Source of the DNA: Halopseudomonas bauzanensis
GTDB lineage: Bacteria > Pseudomonadota > Gammaproteobacteria > Pseudomonadales > Pseudomonadaceae
Length of the DNA stretch: 64,000 bases
Assembly: GCF_900114735.1 (NCBI RefSeq)
Contig: NZ_FOUA01000004.1
Location: 62,001-126,000 of the forward strand
Reading direction: 5' to 3'
A program made the translations under genes and the position numbers. Below, piece after piece: positions 39,598 to 48,131 of the stretch (position 1 is the stretch's first letter; each line of letters starts with the position of its first letter). Below the pieces are notes generated by a model, which saw only the letters and a program-made list of their open reading frames with translations, was not told the origin of the DNA and did no database searches.

Positions 39598-40881
39598 TCA
39601 GTCTTCGGGCATGGCCTTGGGCGGCTGCTCAGCAGACTCGTACATCAACAGCGGTTTGGCATTGCCGTTGATGACATTTTCGTCGATGACCACCTTGCTC
39701 ACGTGCTCGGCCGACGGGATCTCGTACATGGTATCCAGCAGCACGCTTTCCAGGATCGAGCGCAGGCCACGGGCGCCGGTCTTGCGCGTCAAGGCCCGTT
39801 GCGCGATCGCCTTGAGCGCGTCGGTACGGAACTCGAGCTCCACGTCTTCCATTTCGAACAGCCGACCGTACTGCTTGGTCAGCGAGTTCTTCGGTTCCGT
39901 GAGAATCTGGATCAGCGCGTCTTCGTCCAGCTCAGTCAGGGTTGCGATCACCGGCAGACGGCCGACAAACTCGGGAATCAGGCCGAAACGCACCAGATCC
40001 TCCGGCTCGACTTCCAAGAGGGTGTCACCCACCTTCTTGCCGCCATCCTTGCTGCGCACGCTGGCATTGAAGCCGATGCCGCTCTTCTCCGAGCGGTCCC
40101 GGATAACCTTCTCCAGACCGGCAAAGGCACCGCCGCAGATGAACAGGATATTGCGCGTATCCACCTGCAGGAATTCCTGCTGCGGATGCTTGCGGCCACC
40201 CTGCGGCGGCACCGACGCGACGGTGCCCTCGATCAGCTTGAGCAATGCCTGCTGCACACCCTCACCCGATACATCCCGAGTGATCGACGGGTTGTCCGAT
40301 TTGCGGGAGATCTTGTCGATCTCGTCGATGTAGACGATACCCATCTGGGCTTTTTCCACATCGTAATCGCACTTCTGCAACAGCTTCTGAATGATGTTCT
40401 CGACATCCTCACCAACATAACCGGCTTCGGTCAGCGTCGTTGCGTCGGCAATGGTGAAGGGCACATTCAGCAGGCGCGCCAGGGTTTCAGCCAGCAGGGT
40501 CTTGCCGGAACCGGTGGGGCCGATGACCAGGATGTTGCTCTTGCCCAGTTCGACTTCATCCTTGCCGTCACGCTGATGCAGTCGCTTGTAATGGTTGTAT
40601 ACCGCAACCGACAGTACTTTCTTGGCCTGTTGCTGGCCGATCACGTACTGATCGAGGATGCCGCAGATTTCCATGGGCGATGGCAGCTTCTGTTCGCCGC
40701 TGTCGCTCTGGCTTTCCTGCACTTCTTCCCGAATGATGTCGTTACACAGATCGACACACTCGTCACAAATAAATACGGAGGGGCCGGCAATCAGCTTGCG
40801 CACTTCATGCTGGCTTTTGCCACAGAAGGAGCAATACAGCAGCTTGCCGTTGTCATCACCCTTCCCAGTCATATCTGTCAT
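39598..40881 (-). CDS. clpX: ATP-dependent Clp protease ATP-binding subunit ClpX
   Basis: ClpX unfolds tagged proteins and feeds them to ClpP. The 427-residue protein begins with the zinc-binding domain, with four Cys in [10 protein letters not shown] and [10 protein letters not shown] (residues about 16-46). The AAA+ part follows with Walker [13 protein letters not shown], Walker [11 protein letters not shown], and pore loop GYVGED. The RKH-type loop and sensor 2 regions are complete, and the C-terminus ends in a short acidic tail. The ATG at 40881 has GGGG six bases upstream. clpP lies upstream on the same strand with a hairpin between them, so partial uncoupling of the two is possible. Confidence 0.97.
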   Translation of the reverse strand: MTDMTGKGDDNGKLLYCSFCGKSQHEVRKLIAGPSVFICDECVDLCNDIIREEVQESQSDSGEQKLPSPMEICGILDQYVIGQQQAKKVLSVAVYNHYKRLHQRDGKDEVELGKSNILVIGPTGSGKTLLAETLARLLNVPFTIADATTLTEAGYVGEDVENIIQKLLQKCDYDVEKAQMGIVYIDEIDKISRKSDNPSITRDVSGEGVQQALLKLIEGTVASVPPQGGRKHPQQEFLQVDTRNILFICGGAFAGLEKVIRDRSEKSGIGFNASVRSKDGGKKVGDTLLEVEPEDLVRFGLIPEFVGRLPVIATLTELDEDALIQILTEPKNSLTKQYGRLFEMEDVELEFRTDALKAIAQRALTRKTGARGLRSILESVLLDTMYEIPSAEHVSKVVIDENVINGNAKPLLMYESAEQPPKAMPED

Positions 40882-40995
40882 CTAAAACCCCTGCTTGCAG
40901 ATCACTCTTGTAACAAAGATGGGGGCTGCCACGCCTCTTTGCAAGTGCAATCCGATCACCCGCACCGGCACGCCGGTCAGGCAGGCTGAACATGG

Positions 40996-41021
40996 AAAGG
41001 CCCGGACGTACTGCCCGGGCC
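40996..41021 (-). terminator. Hairpin between clpP and clpX
   Basis: GGCCCGG / CCGGGCC stem (40999-41005 with 41015-41021), nine-base loop, followed on the minus strand by only three T. It is likely a partial terminator letting some transcripts continue into clpX. Confidence 0.5.
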
Positions 41022-41041
41022 GTTAAACGGTGCGTCAGCCG

Positions 41042-41683
41042 TTACTCGGCAACGGGACGGCTTTCCAGCATCTGGTCGATCAGACCATATTCCACCGCCT
41101 CGGCGGCGCTCATGAAGCGGTCACGATCGGTGTCGCGGGCAATCACATCCAGCGGCTGGCCGGTATGATGGGCCAGCACCTTGTTCAGGCGTTCGCGGAT
41201 ATAGAGGATCTCACGGGCATGGATTTCGATATCCGATGCCTGCCCCTGGAAGCCACCGAGCGGCTGGTGGATCATTACCCGCGAATGGGGCAGCGCAAAC
41301 CGCTTGCCTTCGGCACCGCCGGCCAGCAGGAAGGCACCCATGCTGCAGGCCTGACCGATGCACAGCGTGCTGACGTTCGGCTTGATGAACTGCATGGTGT
41401 CATAGATCGCCATGCCCGCCGTCACCGATCCGCCCGGCGAGTTGATGTACAGGTGAATGTCCTTGTCGGGGTTTTCCGACTCGAGAAACAGCAGCTGAGC
41501 CACCACCAGGTTGGCCATGTAGTCTTCGACCTGACCGACCAGGAAGATCACCCGCTCCTTGAGCAGACGCGAATAGATGTCGTAGGAACGTTCACCCCGT
41601 GCCGACTGCTCGACAACCATGGGCACCAGACCGCCAGCGGCCTGAATTTCCGGCGGTAAACCGGTATAGCTGTTATGAATCAT
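41042..41683 (-). CDS. clpP: ATP-dependent Clp protease proteolytic subunit ClpP
   Basis: ClpP forms the two-ring serine protease chamber that works with ClpX. The 213-residue precursor has the usual short N-terminal propeptide. Catalytic residues can be placed: Ser114 in [12 protein letters not shown], His139 in [11 protein letters not shown], and Asp in [11 protein letters not shown] near residue 188. [17 protein letters not shown] is the substrate-stabilising segment. The gene is 133 bases downstream of tig, with two hairpins in between, one of which looks like a terminator. Confidence 0.97.
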   Translation of the reverse strand: MIHNSYTGLPPEIQAAGGLVPMVVEQSARGERSYDIYSRLLKERVIFLVGQVEDYMANLVVAQLLFLESENPDKDIHLYINSPGGSVTAGMAIYDTMQFIKPNVSTLCIGQACSMGAFLLAGGAEGKRFALPHSRVMIHQPLGGFQGQASDIEIHAREILYIRERLNKVLAHHTGQPLDVIARDTDRDRFMSAAEAVEYGLIDQMLESRPVAE

Positions 41684-41717
41684 GCTCTGGTGTCACTCCG
41701 ATTTAGCCTGTCGCGTA

Positions 41718-41754
41718 AAACCCCGAGCCCATGCCGCAGCCGTTTTCGGGGTTT
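41718..41754 (-). terminator. Terminator-like hairpin close upstream of clpP
   Basis: On the minus strand AAACCCCGA (arms 41718-41726 and 41746-41754) pairs perfectly over nine bases around a 19-base loop and is followed by TTTT. It lies 35 bases before the clpP start, so it could end tig transcripts or act inside the clpP leader. Confidence 0.5.
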
Positions 41755-41764
41755 CCATAAGCAT

Positions 41765-41788
41765 TGAGCCAGCCCGAAGGCTGGCTCA
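41765..41788 (-). terminator. Hairpin with UUCG tetraloop after tig
   Basis: TGAGCCAGCC / GGCTGGCTCA form a perfect 10-bp stem. On the transcribed minus strand the loop is TTCG, a very stable tetraloop. There is no T-tract. It begins 28 bases after the tig stop. Confidence 0.55.
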
Positions 41789-41816
41789 GTGTGCTGCGCA
41801 AGATCAATGACGAAAA

Positions 41817-43160
41817 TTATTCGTCAGAGCTGCTTTCCGCTTCGTCGTCTTCAACCTGATCAGGCTGAGCCGGCTTGACGGCATCTTCGTAGGCAACCTG
41901 CTTGTCGGTCACCTTGGCCTTCTGCAACACAGTATCCACGACTTGCTCTTCCAGCACAACAGACTGGATTTCGGCAAGCTGCTGCTCGTTCTGCATGTAC
42001 CAGTTCACCACCTGCTCCGGCTCCTGATAGGCGGAGGCCAGGTCTTCAACCATGGCACGCACGCGATCGCTGTCCGGCTTGATGTCGTTCTGCTTGACGA
42101 TTTCAGCAACGATCAGACCGAGGGATACACGGCGCTTGGCCTGTTCTTCGAACAGTTCTGCCGGCAGCTGGCTCGGGTCGATATTGGCACCACCGAACTG
42201 CTGAACAGCCTGCTCGCGCAGACGATCGATCTCGCTGCTGATCAGCGCCTTGGGCACGTCGATTTCGTTGGTCTTCAGCAGACCGTCCATGACCTGATTC
42301 TTGGTCTTGGTCTTGATCGCCTGGCGCAGCTCGCGCTCCATGTTCTTGCGCACTTCGGTGCGGAAGCCTTCGATACCGCCTTCTTCAACGCCGAAACGGG
42401 CGAAGAACTCGTCATTCAGCTCGGGCAGCTCGGCAGCAGCCACTTCGTGGACGACGATTTCGAACTCGGCAGCCTTGTTGGCCAGATCCAGGTTCTGGTA
42501 GTCCTCAGGGAAGGTGACGCTGATAGTGCGAGTCTCGCCAGCCTTGGCGCCGACTAGGCCGTCTTCGAAGCCCGGGATCATGCGGCCGGAGCCCAGTACC
42601 AGCTTGGTGTTGCTGGCGGTACCGCCCTGGAAGGCTTCGCCATCGATGCGACCAGTGAAATCGATGGTCAGTTGGTCGCCGTCTTCGGCAGCGCGTTCCA
42701 CAGCGGCGTAGCCGGTGTGCTGCTTGCGCAGGATTTCCAGCATGTTTTCCAGATCGGCGTCGGTCACTTCGGAATCGATGCGCTCGACTTCGATGTCGGC
42801 GAAATCGCCCAGAGTCACTTCGGGGTATACCTCGAAGGTGGCGATGTATTCGAAGTCCTTGCCTTCGTCCAGCGACTTGGGCTCAACGCTCGGCGCGCCG
42901 GCGGGGTTCAGTTTTTCCTGAACGATGGCTTCATAAAAGGAAGACTGAATCACTTCACCGATGACTTCCTGACGTGCAGATGCACCAAAGCGCTTGCGAA
43001 TCACGCTCATCGGCACCTTGCCCGGACGGAAACCATCAACACGTGCACGGCCAGCGGTCTGCTGCAGGCGCTTGTTGACTTCGTTTTCGATGCGCTCGGC
43101 AGGGATGCCAACAGTCATGCGGCGCTCAAGGCCGGAGATGGTTTCAACCGAAACTTGCAT
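41817..43160 (-). CDS. tig: Trigger factor (ribosome-associated chaperone)
   Basis: Trigger factor binds nascent chains at the ribosome exit and has prolyl isomerase activity. The 447-residue protein has the usual three parts: the ribosome-binding N-domain with the [17 protein letters not shown] signature (residues about 43-60), the FKBP-like domain (about 150-245, with [17 protein letters not shown]), and the helical C-terminal substrate domain. The tail is very acidic ([10 protein letters not shown]). I use the ATG at 43160, with GAGGA upstream and the [14 protein letters not shown] start of the family; a longer frame to 43226 is unrelated. tig-clpP-clpX-lon order is standard. Confidence 0.96.
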   Translation of the reverse strand: MQVSVETISGLERRMTVGIPAERIENEVNKRLQQTAGRARVDGFRPGKVPMSVIRKRFGASARQEVIGEVIQSSFYEAIVQEKLNPAGAPSVEPKSLDEGKDFEYIATFEVYPEVTLGDFADIEVERIDSEVTDADLENMLEILRKQHTGYAAVERAAEDGDQLTIDFTGRIDGEAFQGGTASNTKLVLGSGRMIPGFEDGLVGAKAGETRTISVTFPEDYQNLDLANKAAEFEIVVHEVAAAELPELNDEFFARFGVEEGGIEGFRTEVRKNMERELRQAIKTKTKNQVMDGLLKTNEIDVPKALISSEIDRLREQAVQQFGGANIDPSQLPAELFEEQAKRRVSLGLIVAEIVKQNDIKPDSDRVRAMVEDLASAYQEPEQVVNWYMQNEQQLAEIQSVVLEEQVVDTVLQKAKVTDKQVAYEDAVKPAQPDQVEDDEAESSSDE

Positions 43161-43526
43161 GTAGAGTCCTCGTTGAACAGACAATGATGAATGAATAAAA
43201 GGCGGACATTCTAGTCGCTTGTGCAACAGAAGTCATCCTTGCCGGCGCGCTCTTCTTTCCCTTCCTCCGCAAACGGCTGGGTGGCGCGCGGCCTGACCGG
43301 GCAGCATACGCCGCCACCGGGCAATCGACCACCTGTCGGGTCACAAAATTATCATCTGGTTCCCGGTTTCGTTACCACTCACCCGAAACCTCAGCCTTTC
43401 ATTGAATTTTTTCAGCCGCAACCGCTCGATATCTATAACTATTCGACGCAGCCGCAGGCGGAGATATATGCCGGCTCGATTCACGGCATGTCATCTCGCC
43501 CGTCTGGCCCTGAACAGGATAAAGGC
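43161..43526. other. Intergenic region between divergent tig and the haem-oxygenase-like gene
   Basis: It must hold promoters for both genes. A plus-strand frame stays open through it and joins the gene at 43527, but its encoded residues are Pro/Ser/Gln-rich with no family character, so I treat it as non-coding. No sigma-70 pair of good quality or repeat is evident. Confidence 0.4.
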
Positions 43527-44912
43527 ATGCCAACGTTGAGCTCCCCCACCCCATCACAAGCAGTCGCAACGCATTTATCCCTATCGAGCCCCATCGAACT
43601 CTATCGGGGACTGCAGCAGACCCCGGAGCAGTATCTGGCTGTCGCACGCAACTTTCTGCAGGAACAATTGAAAAAGGCAGCGAAACTGAAATGCGACCTG
43701 CCCGATTCGCCCGAGGATCTCCATCAATGGGTCATTGATGGCAATGCCCGGACCACCCAGGCCTACAAGCAGTATCTGGACACCCGTAAACAGGGCCAAC
43801 CCCGGCGCTATTTTGCCAACCGCTCCCAGGCACTGTTCTTCCTTCGTGGGGTCGCACCAACCAAACTGGTGGACGGTTCCTGGCTGTACGGTGTTCTGCC
43901 CCAATGGCAGGACCTGCGCCTGCACACCCTGGTACGCACTTACCTGGAGGAACTCGGCGAAGGCGAGCCCGAACAGAACCATGTTGTGCTGTACAAGCAA
44001 CTGCTGGCACAGCATGAGCTGGAAGATATTGAATCGCTGCCAGCCAGCCATTTCGTCCAGGGCGCCCAACAACTCGCATTGGGTCATCTGGCGCAGGACT
44101 TCTTGCCGGAACTGATTGGCTATAACCTGGGATACGAGCAACTGCCGCTGCACCTGCTGATTACCACCTATGAGCTCAACGAGCTGGGAATCGACCCCTA
44201 TTACTTCCAGCTGCACGTCACCATCGACAACGCCGACACCGGCCATGCACACAAGGCGGCGAGCGCCGTTTTGGACAACCTGCCGGTAACTGGCAATGCG
44301 CAGATGTTTTACCGACGGGTTCGGCTCGGCTACCTGTTGAATGATCTGGCCCTGTCGTCGACCGACGTCATCAACAGCTTCTGCCTGGAACAGGAGCTAT
44401 ACCGAGTGCTTGAACAGAAGGCCCTGGTCGCGCGCAACATGCACTCGGACTTCTGTCGAATAGAGGGGCGCACCATCAATGAATGGCTGAGTCAGCAAGG
44501 ACAGATCGGAGATTTCCTCGCGGCCCTGGAAAAGCGGGGCTGGATTCACCGTGACGAAGACCCGGCGCAGAGCCGTTTCTGGCAACTGGTGCAAGGCAAT
44601 CGCGCACCCATGTTCGGCGTATTCAGCCACTACGAACTGCAGCTGCTGCATGATTGGATTGCTGGGGAATGGCTGATCAATGATCAGCCCAATCGGCCGA
44701 AAAAGTTTGTCCAGCCCGGCCGCAATCAGAGCCAGGACAACAGCGCGAGGGCCGGCGATTTCAGTGCCGAGCAACAAATACTGGAAAAGGAATTGCGCAC
44801 ACTGGATGGTGCGTCGAGAACCCGTCGCCTGATTCAGTTGATGTCGCCGGCCCATCACTACAAGCCAGCCGGATTGCTCGCAACCCGGCTATTTAACCAA
44901 CTTCAGGCCTAA
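43527..44912 (+). CDS. Haem-oxygenase-like diiron (HDO-type) iron-containing redox enzyme, unknown substrate
   Basis: This 461-residue cytoplasmic protein has the pattern of the iron-containing redox enzyme family (haem-oxygenase fold; relatives include UndA, BesC and SznF's central domain). Candidate iron ligands lie in order: Glu in YLEELGEGEPEQNH (residues about 141-145) with His152, Glu195 and Glu204, His209, then His230, Asp234, Asp237 and His240 in LHVTIDNADTGHAHKA. The N-terminal 100 and C-terminal 200 residues are extra helical regions; the end (DGASRTRRLIQLMSPAHHYKPAG) is basic. The ATG at 43527 follows AGGA seven bases upstream; an earlier in-frame ATG at 43488 has no site. It is transcribed away from tig and converges on tsdA. 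No biosynthetic partner is adjacent, so its substrate is open. Confidence 0.65.
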   Translation: MPTLSSPTPSQAVATHLSLSSPIELYRGLQQTPEQYLAVARNFLQEQLKKAAKLKCDLPDSPEDLHQWVIDGNARTTQAYKQYLDTRKQGQPRRYFANRSQALFFLRGVAPTKLVDGSWLYGVLPQWQDLRLHTLVRTYLEELGEGEPEQNHVVLYKQLLAQHELEDIESLPASHFVQGAQQLALGHLAQDFLPELIGYNLGYEQLPLHLLITTYELNELGIDPYYFQLHVTIDNADTGHAHKAASAVLDNLPVTGNAQMFYRRVRLGYLLNDLALSSTDVINSFCLEQELYRVLEQKALVARNMHSDFCRIEGRTINEWLSQQGQIGDFLAALEKRGWIHRDEDPAQSRFWQLVQGNRAPMFGVFSHYELQLLHDWIAGEWLINDQPNRPKKFVQPGRNQSQDNSARAGDFSAEQQILEKELRTLDGASRTRRLIQLMSPAHHYKPAGLLATRLFNQLQA

Positions 44913-44952
44913 CTCCATTGCTCGCTGGCCGAGTGGTCAGCGAGCATCAGGA

Positions 44953-45873
44953 TCAGTCAGCCCCCTGCCCCAGCACCACGCCGTTGACCTCGACGCCATA
45001 GAGGTTGACGCCGTCATTTGCGTGGTATTTCTTGCGGGTTTCCTCAACCGAACCATCAATCAAGCGCGGATCTTGCGGCCGCTCATGGCTGTTCATGAAC
45101 GCGGCGACATTCCATGCCTGTTCGTCGGTGAGCGATCCACCCTTGCCCAGCGGCATGCTTTCCTTGATGAAGTCAGCTGCGGTATTGATTCGATGCATGC
45201 CGGCGCCCCAGTTGAAGGACTCCTTCCCCCACAGGGGCGGTAAGACAAAATCCTCTCCCGACTTCTGCCCCTGGCCTTGATCACCGTGACAGATGGCACA
45301 CTGCTCCTCATATACCTGCCGCCCCTGCGCGAGATCGTACCCACCCTCAGGCTCCTGCACCTTGGGGTAAGCACGCCCCGGTTGCACTTCACCGGTAGGC
45401 GCACCGGTAGACAGCCAGTAGGAATAGGCTGACAGGGCATTCATGATATGACTGTCAGCGGCCGGAGCCGTACCGTCCATGCTGAACTGGAAGCAACCCT
45501 GCATGCGCTCCACATAGGTATTGACCTTGTCGTTCTTCGAACGGTAGGCCGGGTACATGGGATAAGCGCCCCACAACGGAGCTGAATTGGCCTTGCGCCC
45601 CTGGTCGAGATGGCAGTTGGTGCAGTTCATACCGTTGCCAACATGCTCCGGTGCGCGATTGCGGGTGTCCACAAAGATCGCCCGCCCTTCGCGCACCAGC
45701 GCCCCAAACGCATTATCCGGCAGCTCGCTTTCGAGCGGCGGCTGAAAATAATCCGCGCCGGCGGGCGGCTGGACTGATGGCGCCAGTTGCGACTGATCAT
45801 CCATGGCAACGGGAGCTTGAGCGGCAACAGGCAGTGCAATCAGGGTCGCGGCAATGGCCAGATAGATTTTCAT
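44953..45873 (-). CDS. tsdA: Thiosulfate dehydrogenase TsdA, dihaem c-type cytochrome
   Basis: TsdA oxidises two thiosulfate to tetrathionate in the periplasm and can run in reverse. The 306-residue precursor has a Sec signal (to about AQA, residue 20). It has two haem-binding sites: CTNCH (Cys84-His88) and CAICH (Cys192-His196). Cys127 in VERMQGCFQFSMDG is placed like the unusual axial cysteine ligand of haem 1 in characterised TsdA. The family motif MNALSAYSYWLSTGAPTG (from residue 144) is present. The ATG at 45873 follows GAGGAAG. It begins ten bases after tsdB, so electrons probably pass to TsdB and onward to an oxidase. Confidence 0.88.
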   Translation of the reverse strand: MKIYLAIAATLIALPVAAQAPVAMDDQSQLAPSVQPPAGADYFQPPLESELPDNAFGALVREGRAIFVDTRNRAPEHVGNGMNCTNCHLDQGRKANSAPLWGAYPMYPAYRSKNDKVNTYVERMQGCFQFSMDGTAPAADSHIMNALSAYSYWLSTGAPTGEVQPGRAYPKVQEPEGGYDLAQGRQVYEEQCAICHGDQGQGQKSGEDFVLPPLWGKESFNWGAGMHRINTAADFIKESMPLGKGGSLTDEQAWNVAAFMNSHERPQDPRLIDGSVEETRKKYHANDGVNLYGVEVNGVVLGQGAD

Positions 45874-45883
45874 ATTCGCTTCC

Positions 45884-46516
45884 TCACTGACCCAGGCCGG
45901 AAAAATAATCGGATACCGCCTTGACCTCATCATCGGTCAGGCTTTTGGCTATATGGCCCATCAGGTCATTGGGATCATTCGTCCGGGTGCCCCTTTTCCA
46001 GGCTATCAGTTGGGAGCTTAAATAGGCCGAAGACTGTCCAGCCAAGGGCGGGAATGCCGCACCTACACCCACCCCGCCCGGACCATGACAGGCCACACAT
46101 TCCGGAATGTTGCGCTCCCAGGCCCCTCGCAGCGCCAACCGCTCGCCCACCGAAGTGGCCTCCGCACTGCGATTGATCCGCGGGTAGACGGGGGTCGTCA
46201 TCTGTTCTATATAGAGGGAAACGCTCTGCATTTCTCCCTCCGTCAGTGCACTGGCTATTGGCAACATGACCGGGTGGGCCCGCGAGCCAGACTGAAAGTC
46301 CAGCAACTGCTTCTTCATGTACTCGGCCGACAGGCCCGCCAGCCGCGGAAAACCCGCCGCCGCCATTCCCATCCCATCAGCCCCATGACAAGTGAGACAG
46401 GCAAGCGCAGCCGGATTCGCGCCGCCCTTGGTGTATACATCCGCACCGGGGTCCGCCTGCACTGATGCCACCCATATACAAGCCAACAGGCCGGCCGCGA
46501 GATTACGCTTTTTCAT
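45884..46516 (-). CDS. tsdB: Dihaem cytochrome c4-like electron acceptor TsdB
   Basis: This 210-residue secreted cytochrome has a signal peptide ending near SVQA (residue 20) and two class I cytochrome c domains. Each carries one haem site, CLTCH (about residue 44) and CVACH (about residue 138), followed by Met-containing loops. This is the cytochrome c4 layout. In Pseudomonas stutzeri and relatives a protein of this kind is encoded directly before tsdA and accepts its electrons. The ATG at 46516 follows GGGAG. Upstream are a good sigma-70 promoter and palindromes. It lies ten bases from tsdA on the same strand. Confidence 0.85.
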   Translation of the reverse strand: MKKRNLAAGLLACIWVASVQADPGADVYTKGGANPAALACLTCHGADGMGMAAAGFPRLAGLSAEYMKKQLLDFQSGSRAHPVMLPIASALTEGEMQSVSLYIEQMTTPVYPRINRSAEATSVGERLALRGAWERNIPECVACHGPGGVGVGAAFPPLAGQSSAYLSSQLIAWKRGTRTNDPNDLMGHIAKSLTDDEVKAVSDYFSGLGQ

Positions 46517-46558
46517 GCTCCCTACTCCCAAGAAAACCAAACGGTACCGCACCCATCA

Positions 46559-46568
46559 GGTTCGAACC
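46559..46568. promoter_or_regulatory. Perfect 10-bp palindrome in the tsdB leader
   Basis: GGTTCGAACC lies about 19-28 bases downstream of the predicted tsdB transcription start, a position where a bound repressor would block transcription. Regulator unknown. Confidence 0.35.
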
Positions 46569-46593
46569 GTTAATAACATTAGGAAAGACAAGG

Positions 46594-46622
46594 ATATTAC
46601 GCCGGCCGCGGCAGATTGTCAC
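46594..46622 (-). promoter_or_regulatory. Sigma-70 promoter of tsdBA
   Basis: On the minus strand GTGACA (46617-46622) and TAATAT (46594-46599) are separated by exactly 17 bases; each has one or two mismatches to consensus. Predicted start is near 46587, giving a leader of about 70 bases. Confidence 0.6.
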
Positions 46623-46627
46623 GGAAA

Positions 46628-46656
46628 GGAATATGCTTATTCCGGCAAGGAATAAG
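46628..46656. promoter_or_regulatory. Candidate activator site upstream of tsdBA
   Basis: CTTATTCC-GGCAA-GGAATAAG (46636-46656) is a perfect 8-bp inverted repeat, and a third half-site GGAATA lies at 46628-46633, next to the -35. The palindrome centre is about 59 bases upstream of the predicted start, a usual activator distance. It also lies three bases after the yqaA stop, so a terminator role for yqaA is an alternative. Confidence 0.45.
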
Positions 46657-46658
46657 GC

Positions 46659-47096
46659 TTATCCGAACCAGGCAGTACCTGCGACCAGTATAAGATAACG
46701 CCCGCCCTTGGCCAGGGTGACCAACAGCAGGAAACGCCAGAACGGCTCACGCATGACACCGGCAGCCAACGTAAGAGGGTCGCCGATCAATGGCGCCCAA
46801 CTGAGAAGCAGCGACCAGTATCCGTAGCGCTGATAGGCGGATTGCGCCTTGTGCAGCTTGTCGGCCGACACCGGAAACCAGCGCCTGTCTTGCCAGCGCT
46901 CGATATAGCGCCCAAGCAGCCAATTCACCACCGAACCCAATACATTGCCAACGGTGGCGACCAGCAATAGCAATCCCAGCGAATGATTACCCGCCAACTG
47001 CAATGCAACGAGCACCACTTCCGACTGCATCGGTAAAAAGGTCGCCGCGACGAAGGCAGCAAAGAATAGGCCCAGATAGCCCGACATCTCCCACAT
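46659..47096 (-). CDS. yqaA: YqaA-family (DedA/VTT-related) inner membrane protein
   Basis: This 145-residue protein has about four hydrophobic segments and belongs to the small YqaA branch of the DedA/SNARE-associated superfamily. The pattern is GYLGLFFAAFVAATFLPMQSEVVL near the start, GNVLGSVVNWLLGRYIERW in the middle, and WAPLIGDPLTLAAGV near residue 105-120, the last being the family signature. DedA-type proteins move phospholipids or undecaprenyl carriers between membrane leaflets, but YqaA itself is not well characterised. The ATG at 47096 follows a GAAGAGAG site; another ATG nine bases downstream is possible. The tsdBA control region begins right after its stop. Confidence 0.82.
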   Translation of the reverse strand: MWEMSGYLGLFFAAFVAATFLPMQSEVVLVALQLAGNHSLGLLLLVATVGNVLGSVVNWLLGRYIERWQDRRWFPVSADKLHKAQSAYQRYGYWSLLLSWAPLIGDPLTLAAGVMREPFWRFLLLVTLAKGGRYLILVAGTAWFG

Positions 47097-47308
47097 ATCA
47101 CTCTCTTCACAGGGCATAGCTGGCGCAGCTTCGCAACGCTACCGGCAACGCATGATTATTTGGTTACGCCGACAGTATAGGTGCAACCACTACTCAGCCG
47201 CGCGCCATACTTGCCCGATCGGCTGCTGGCGGAAGCGAGCAAGATACCCGGATAAATATGACGGAGCAGTGGTCAATAAATTATCGTCATAACACTCATG
47301 GTGCACAG

Positions 47309-47683
47309 ATGACCAAGAAAGGAATATTTGAATGCGCATCCCAATGGCTTGCCGACAAAGCCGGCAGCGCCCCGGCCTTTACGCTCGCCATTGCCGGCAT
47401 AGCCGTATGGGCGGCCAGCGGTCCCCTGTGGGGCTTTAACGACACCTGGCAACTGATCATCAATACCAGCACGACAATTGTTACCTTCCTGATGGTCTTT
47501 CTGATCCAGAACACTCAGAACCGAGACACGGACGAGATCCATATCAAGCTGGATGAATTGCTGCATGCCACCCGCGGCGCGCACGATCATTTGTTGTCGC
47601 TGGAAGATCGAAACGCAAAGGAGCTTAAAGCACTACGCGAGGAATACGTCGAGCTGGGCCGCAAGAATGGCGACCAGCAATGA
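47309..47683 (+). CDS. Low-affinity iron permease family small membrane protein
   Basis: This protein of about 124 residues has two membrane segments (about residues 20-38 and 47-68, the second [19 protein letters not shown]) followed by a charged amphipathic tail ([25 protein letters not shown]). That combination, especially [21 protein letters not shown], is the signature of the bacterial low-affinity iron permease (PF04120) family. Iron transport has only been shown for fungal relatives, so the real role here is uncertain. The start is unclear: ATG 47309 and ATG 47258 are both possible and neither has a strong ribosome site. The stop is 13 bases from the convergent tRNA-Leu gene. Confidence 0.7.
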   Translation: MTKKGIFECASQWLADKAGSAPAFTLAIAGIAVWAASGPLWGFNDTWQLIINTSTTIVTFLMVFLIQNTQNRDTDEIHIKLDELLHATRGAHDHLLSLEDRNAKELKALREEYVELGRKNGDQQ

Positions 47684-47696
47684 GGAAAAACTGAAA

Positions 47697-47781
47697 TGGT
47701 GCGGATGGGGAGACTCGAACTCCCACACCTTGCGGCGCCAGAACCTAAATCTGGTGTGTCTACCAATTCCACCACATCCGC
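47697..47781 (-). tRNA. tRNA-Leu (anticodon UAG)
   Basis: The minus strand folds as a cloverleaf with a long class II variable arm. The acceptor stem is GCGGATG pairing with CATCCGC, the anticodon loop shows TTTAGGT with anticodon TAG, and the T-arm is GGGAGTTCGAGTCTCCC. The CCA end is encoded. A terminator-like hairpin lies 18 bases upstream, separating it from tRNA-His. Confidence 0.95.
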
Positions 47782-47799
47782 AAAACAGGCTACAGATAC

Positions 47800-47830
47800 A
47801 AAAACGCCAGGCTGATTGCCTGGCGTTTTT
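47800..47830 (-). terminator. Strong hairpin inside the tRNA cluster
   Basis: AAAAACGCCAGGC / GCCTGGCGTTTTT form a perfect 13-bp stem with a TGATT loop, followed on the minus strand by five T. It sits between tRNA-His and tRNA-Leu, which is unexpected if the three tRNAs were one transcript. Confidence 0.85.
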
Positions 47831-47837
47831 GCTGAAA

Positions 47838-47913
47838 TGGGGTGGACGATGGGGATCGAACCCACGACACCAGGAGCCACAATCCTGTGCTCTACCGACT
47901 GAGCTACGCCCAC
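47838..47913 (-). tRNA. tRNA-His (anticodon GUG)
   Basis: A standard 76-base tRNA. The anticodon loop is in GGATTGTGGCTCC with anticodon GTG, the D-arm is AGCTCAGTCGGTAGAGC, the T-arm is GTGGGTTCGATCCCCAT, and CCA is encoded. The extra 5' G expected of tRNA-His is at 47913. Confidence 0.96.
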
Positions 47914-47964
47914 CATTACAGCAGCAACACTAACACGACTTCGCAGAACCATACCATATGCGCT

Positions 47965-48042
47965 TGGCGCGCCCGGCAGGATTCGAACCTGCGACCACCC
48001 GCTTAGAAGGCGGGTGCTCTATCCAACTGAGCTACGGGCGCC
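47965..48042 (-). tRNA. tRNA-Arg (anticodon UCU)
   Basis: The acceptor stem is GGCGCCC / GGGCGCG region, the D-arm AGCTCAGTTGGATAGAGC, the anticodon region CGCCTTCTAAGCG with anticodon TCT, and the T-arm CAGGTTCGAATCCTG. CCA is encoded. It is the first gene of the tRNA transcript. Confidence 0.96.
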
Positions 48043-48131
48043 GTATACACATTGTCAATCCCGAAGGCTTGAAATGCTGGAGCCTGAATCGCCTTCCAAA
48101 CCGACTTCGTTGTGTTTGTGAAGCGGGGCGA

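Noticed and set aside
43221-43526. N-terminal extension of the haem-oxygenase-like protein
   Set aside because: The frame is open but the encoded residues are disordered, overlap the tig promoter region, and lack a ribosome site; the ATG at 43527 has a good one.
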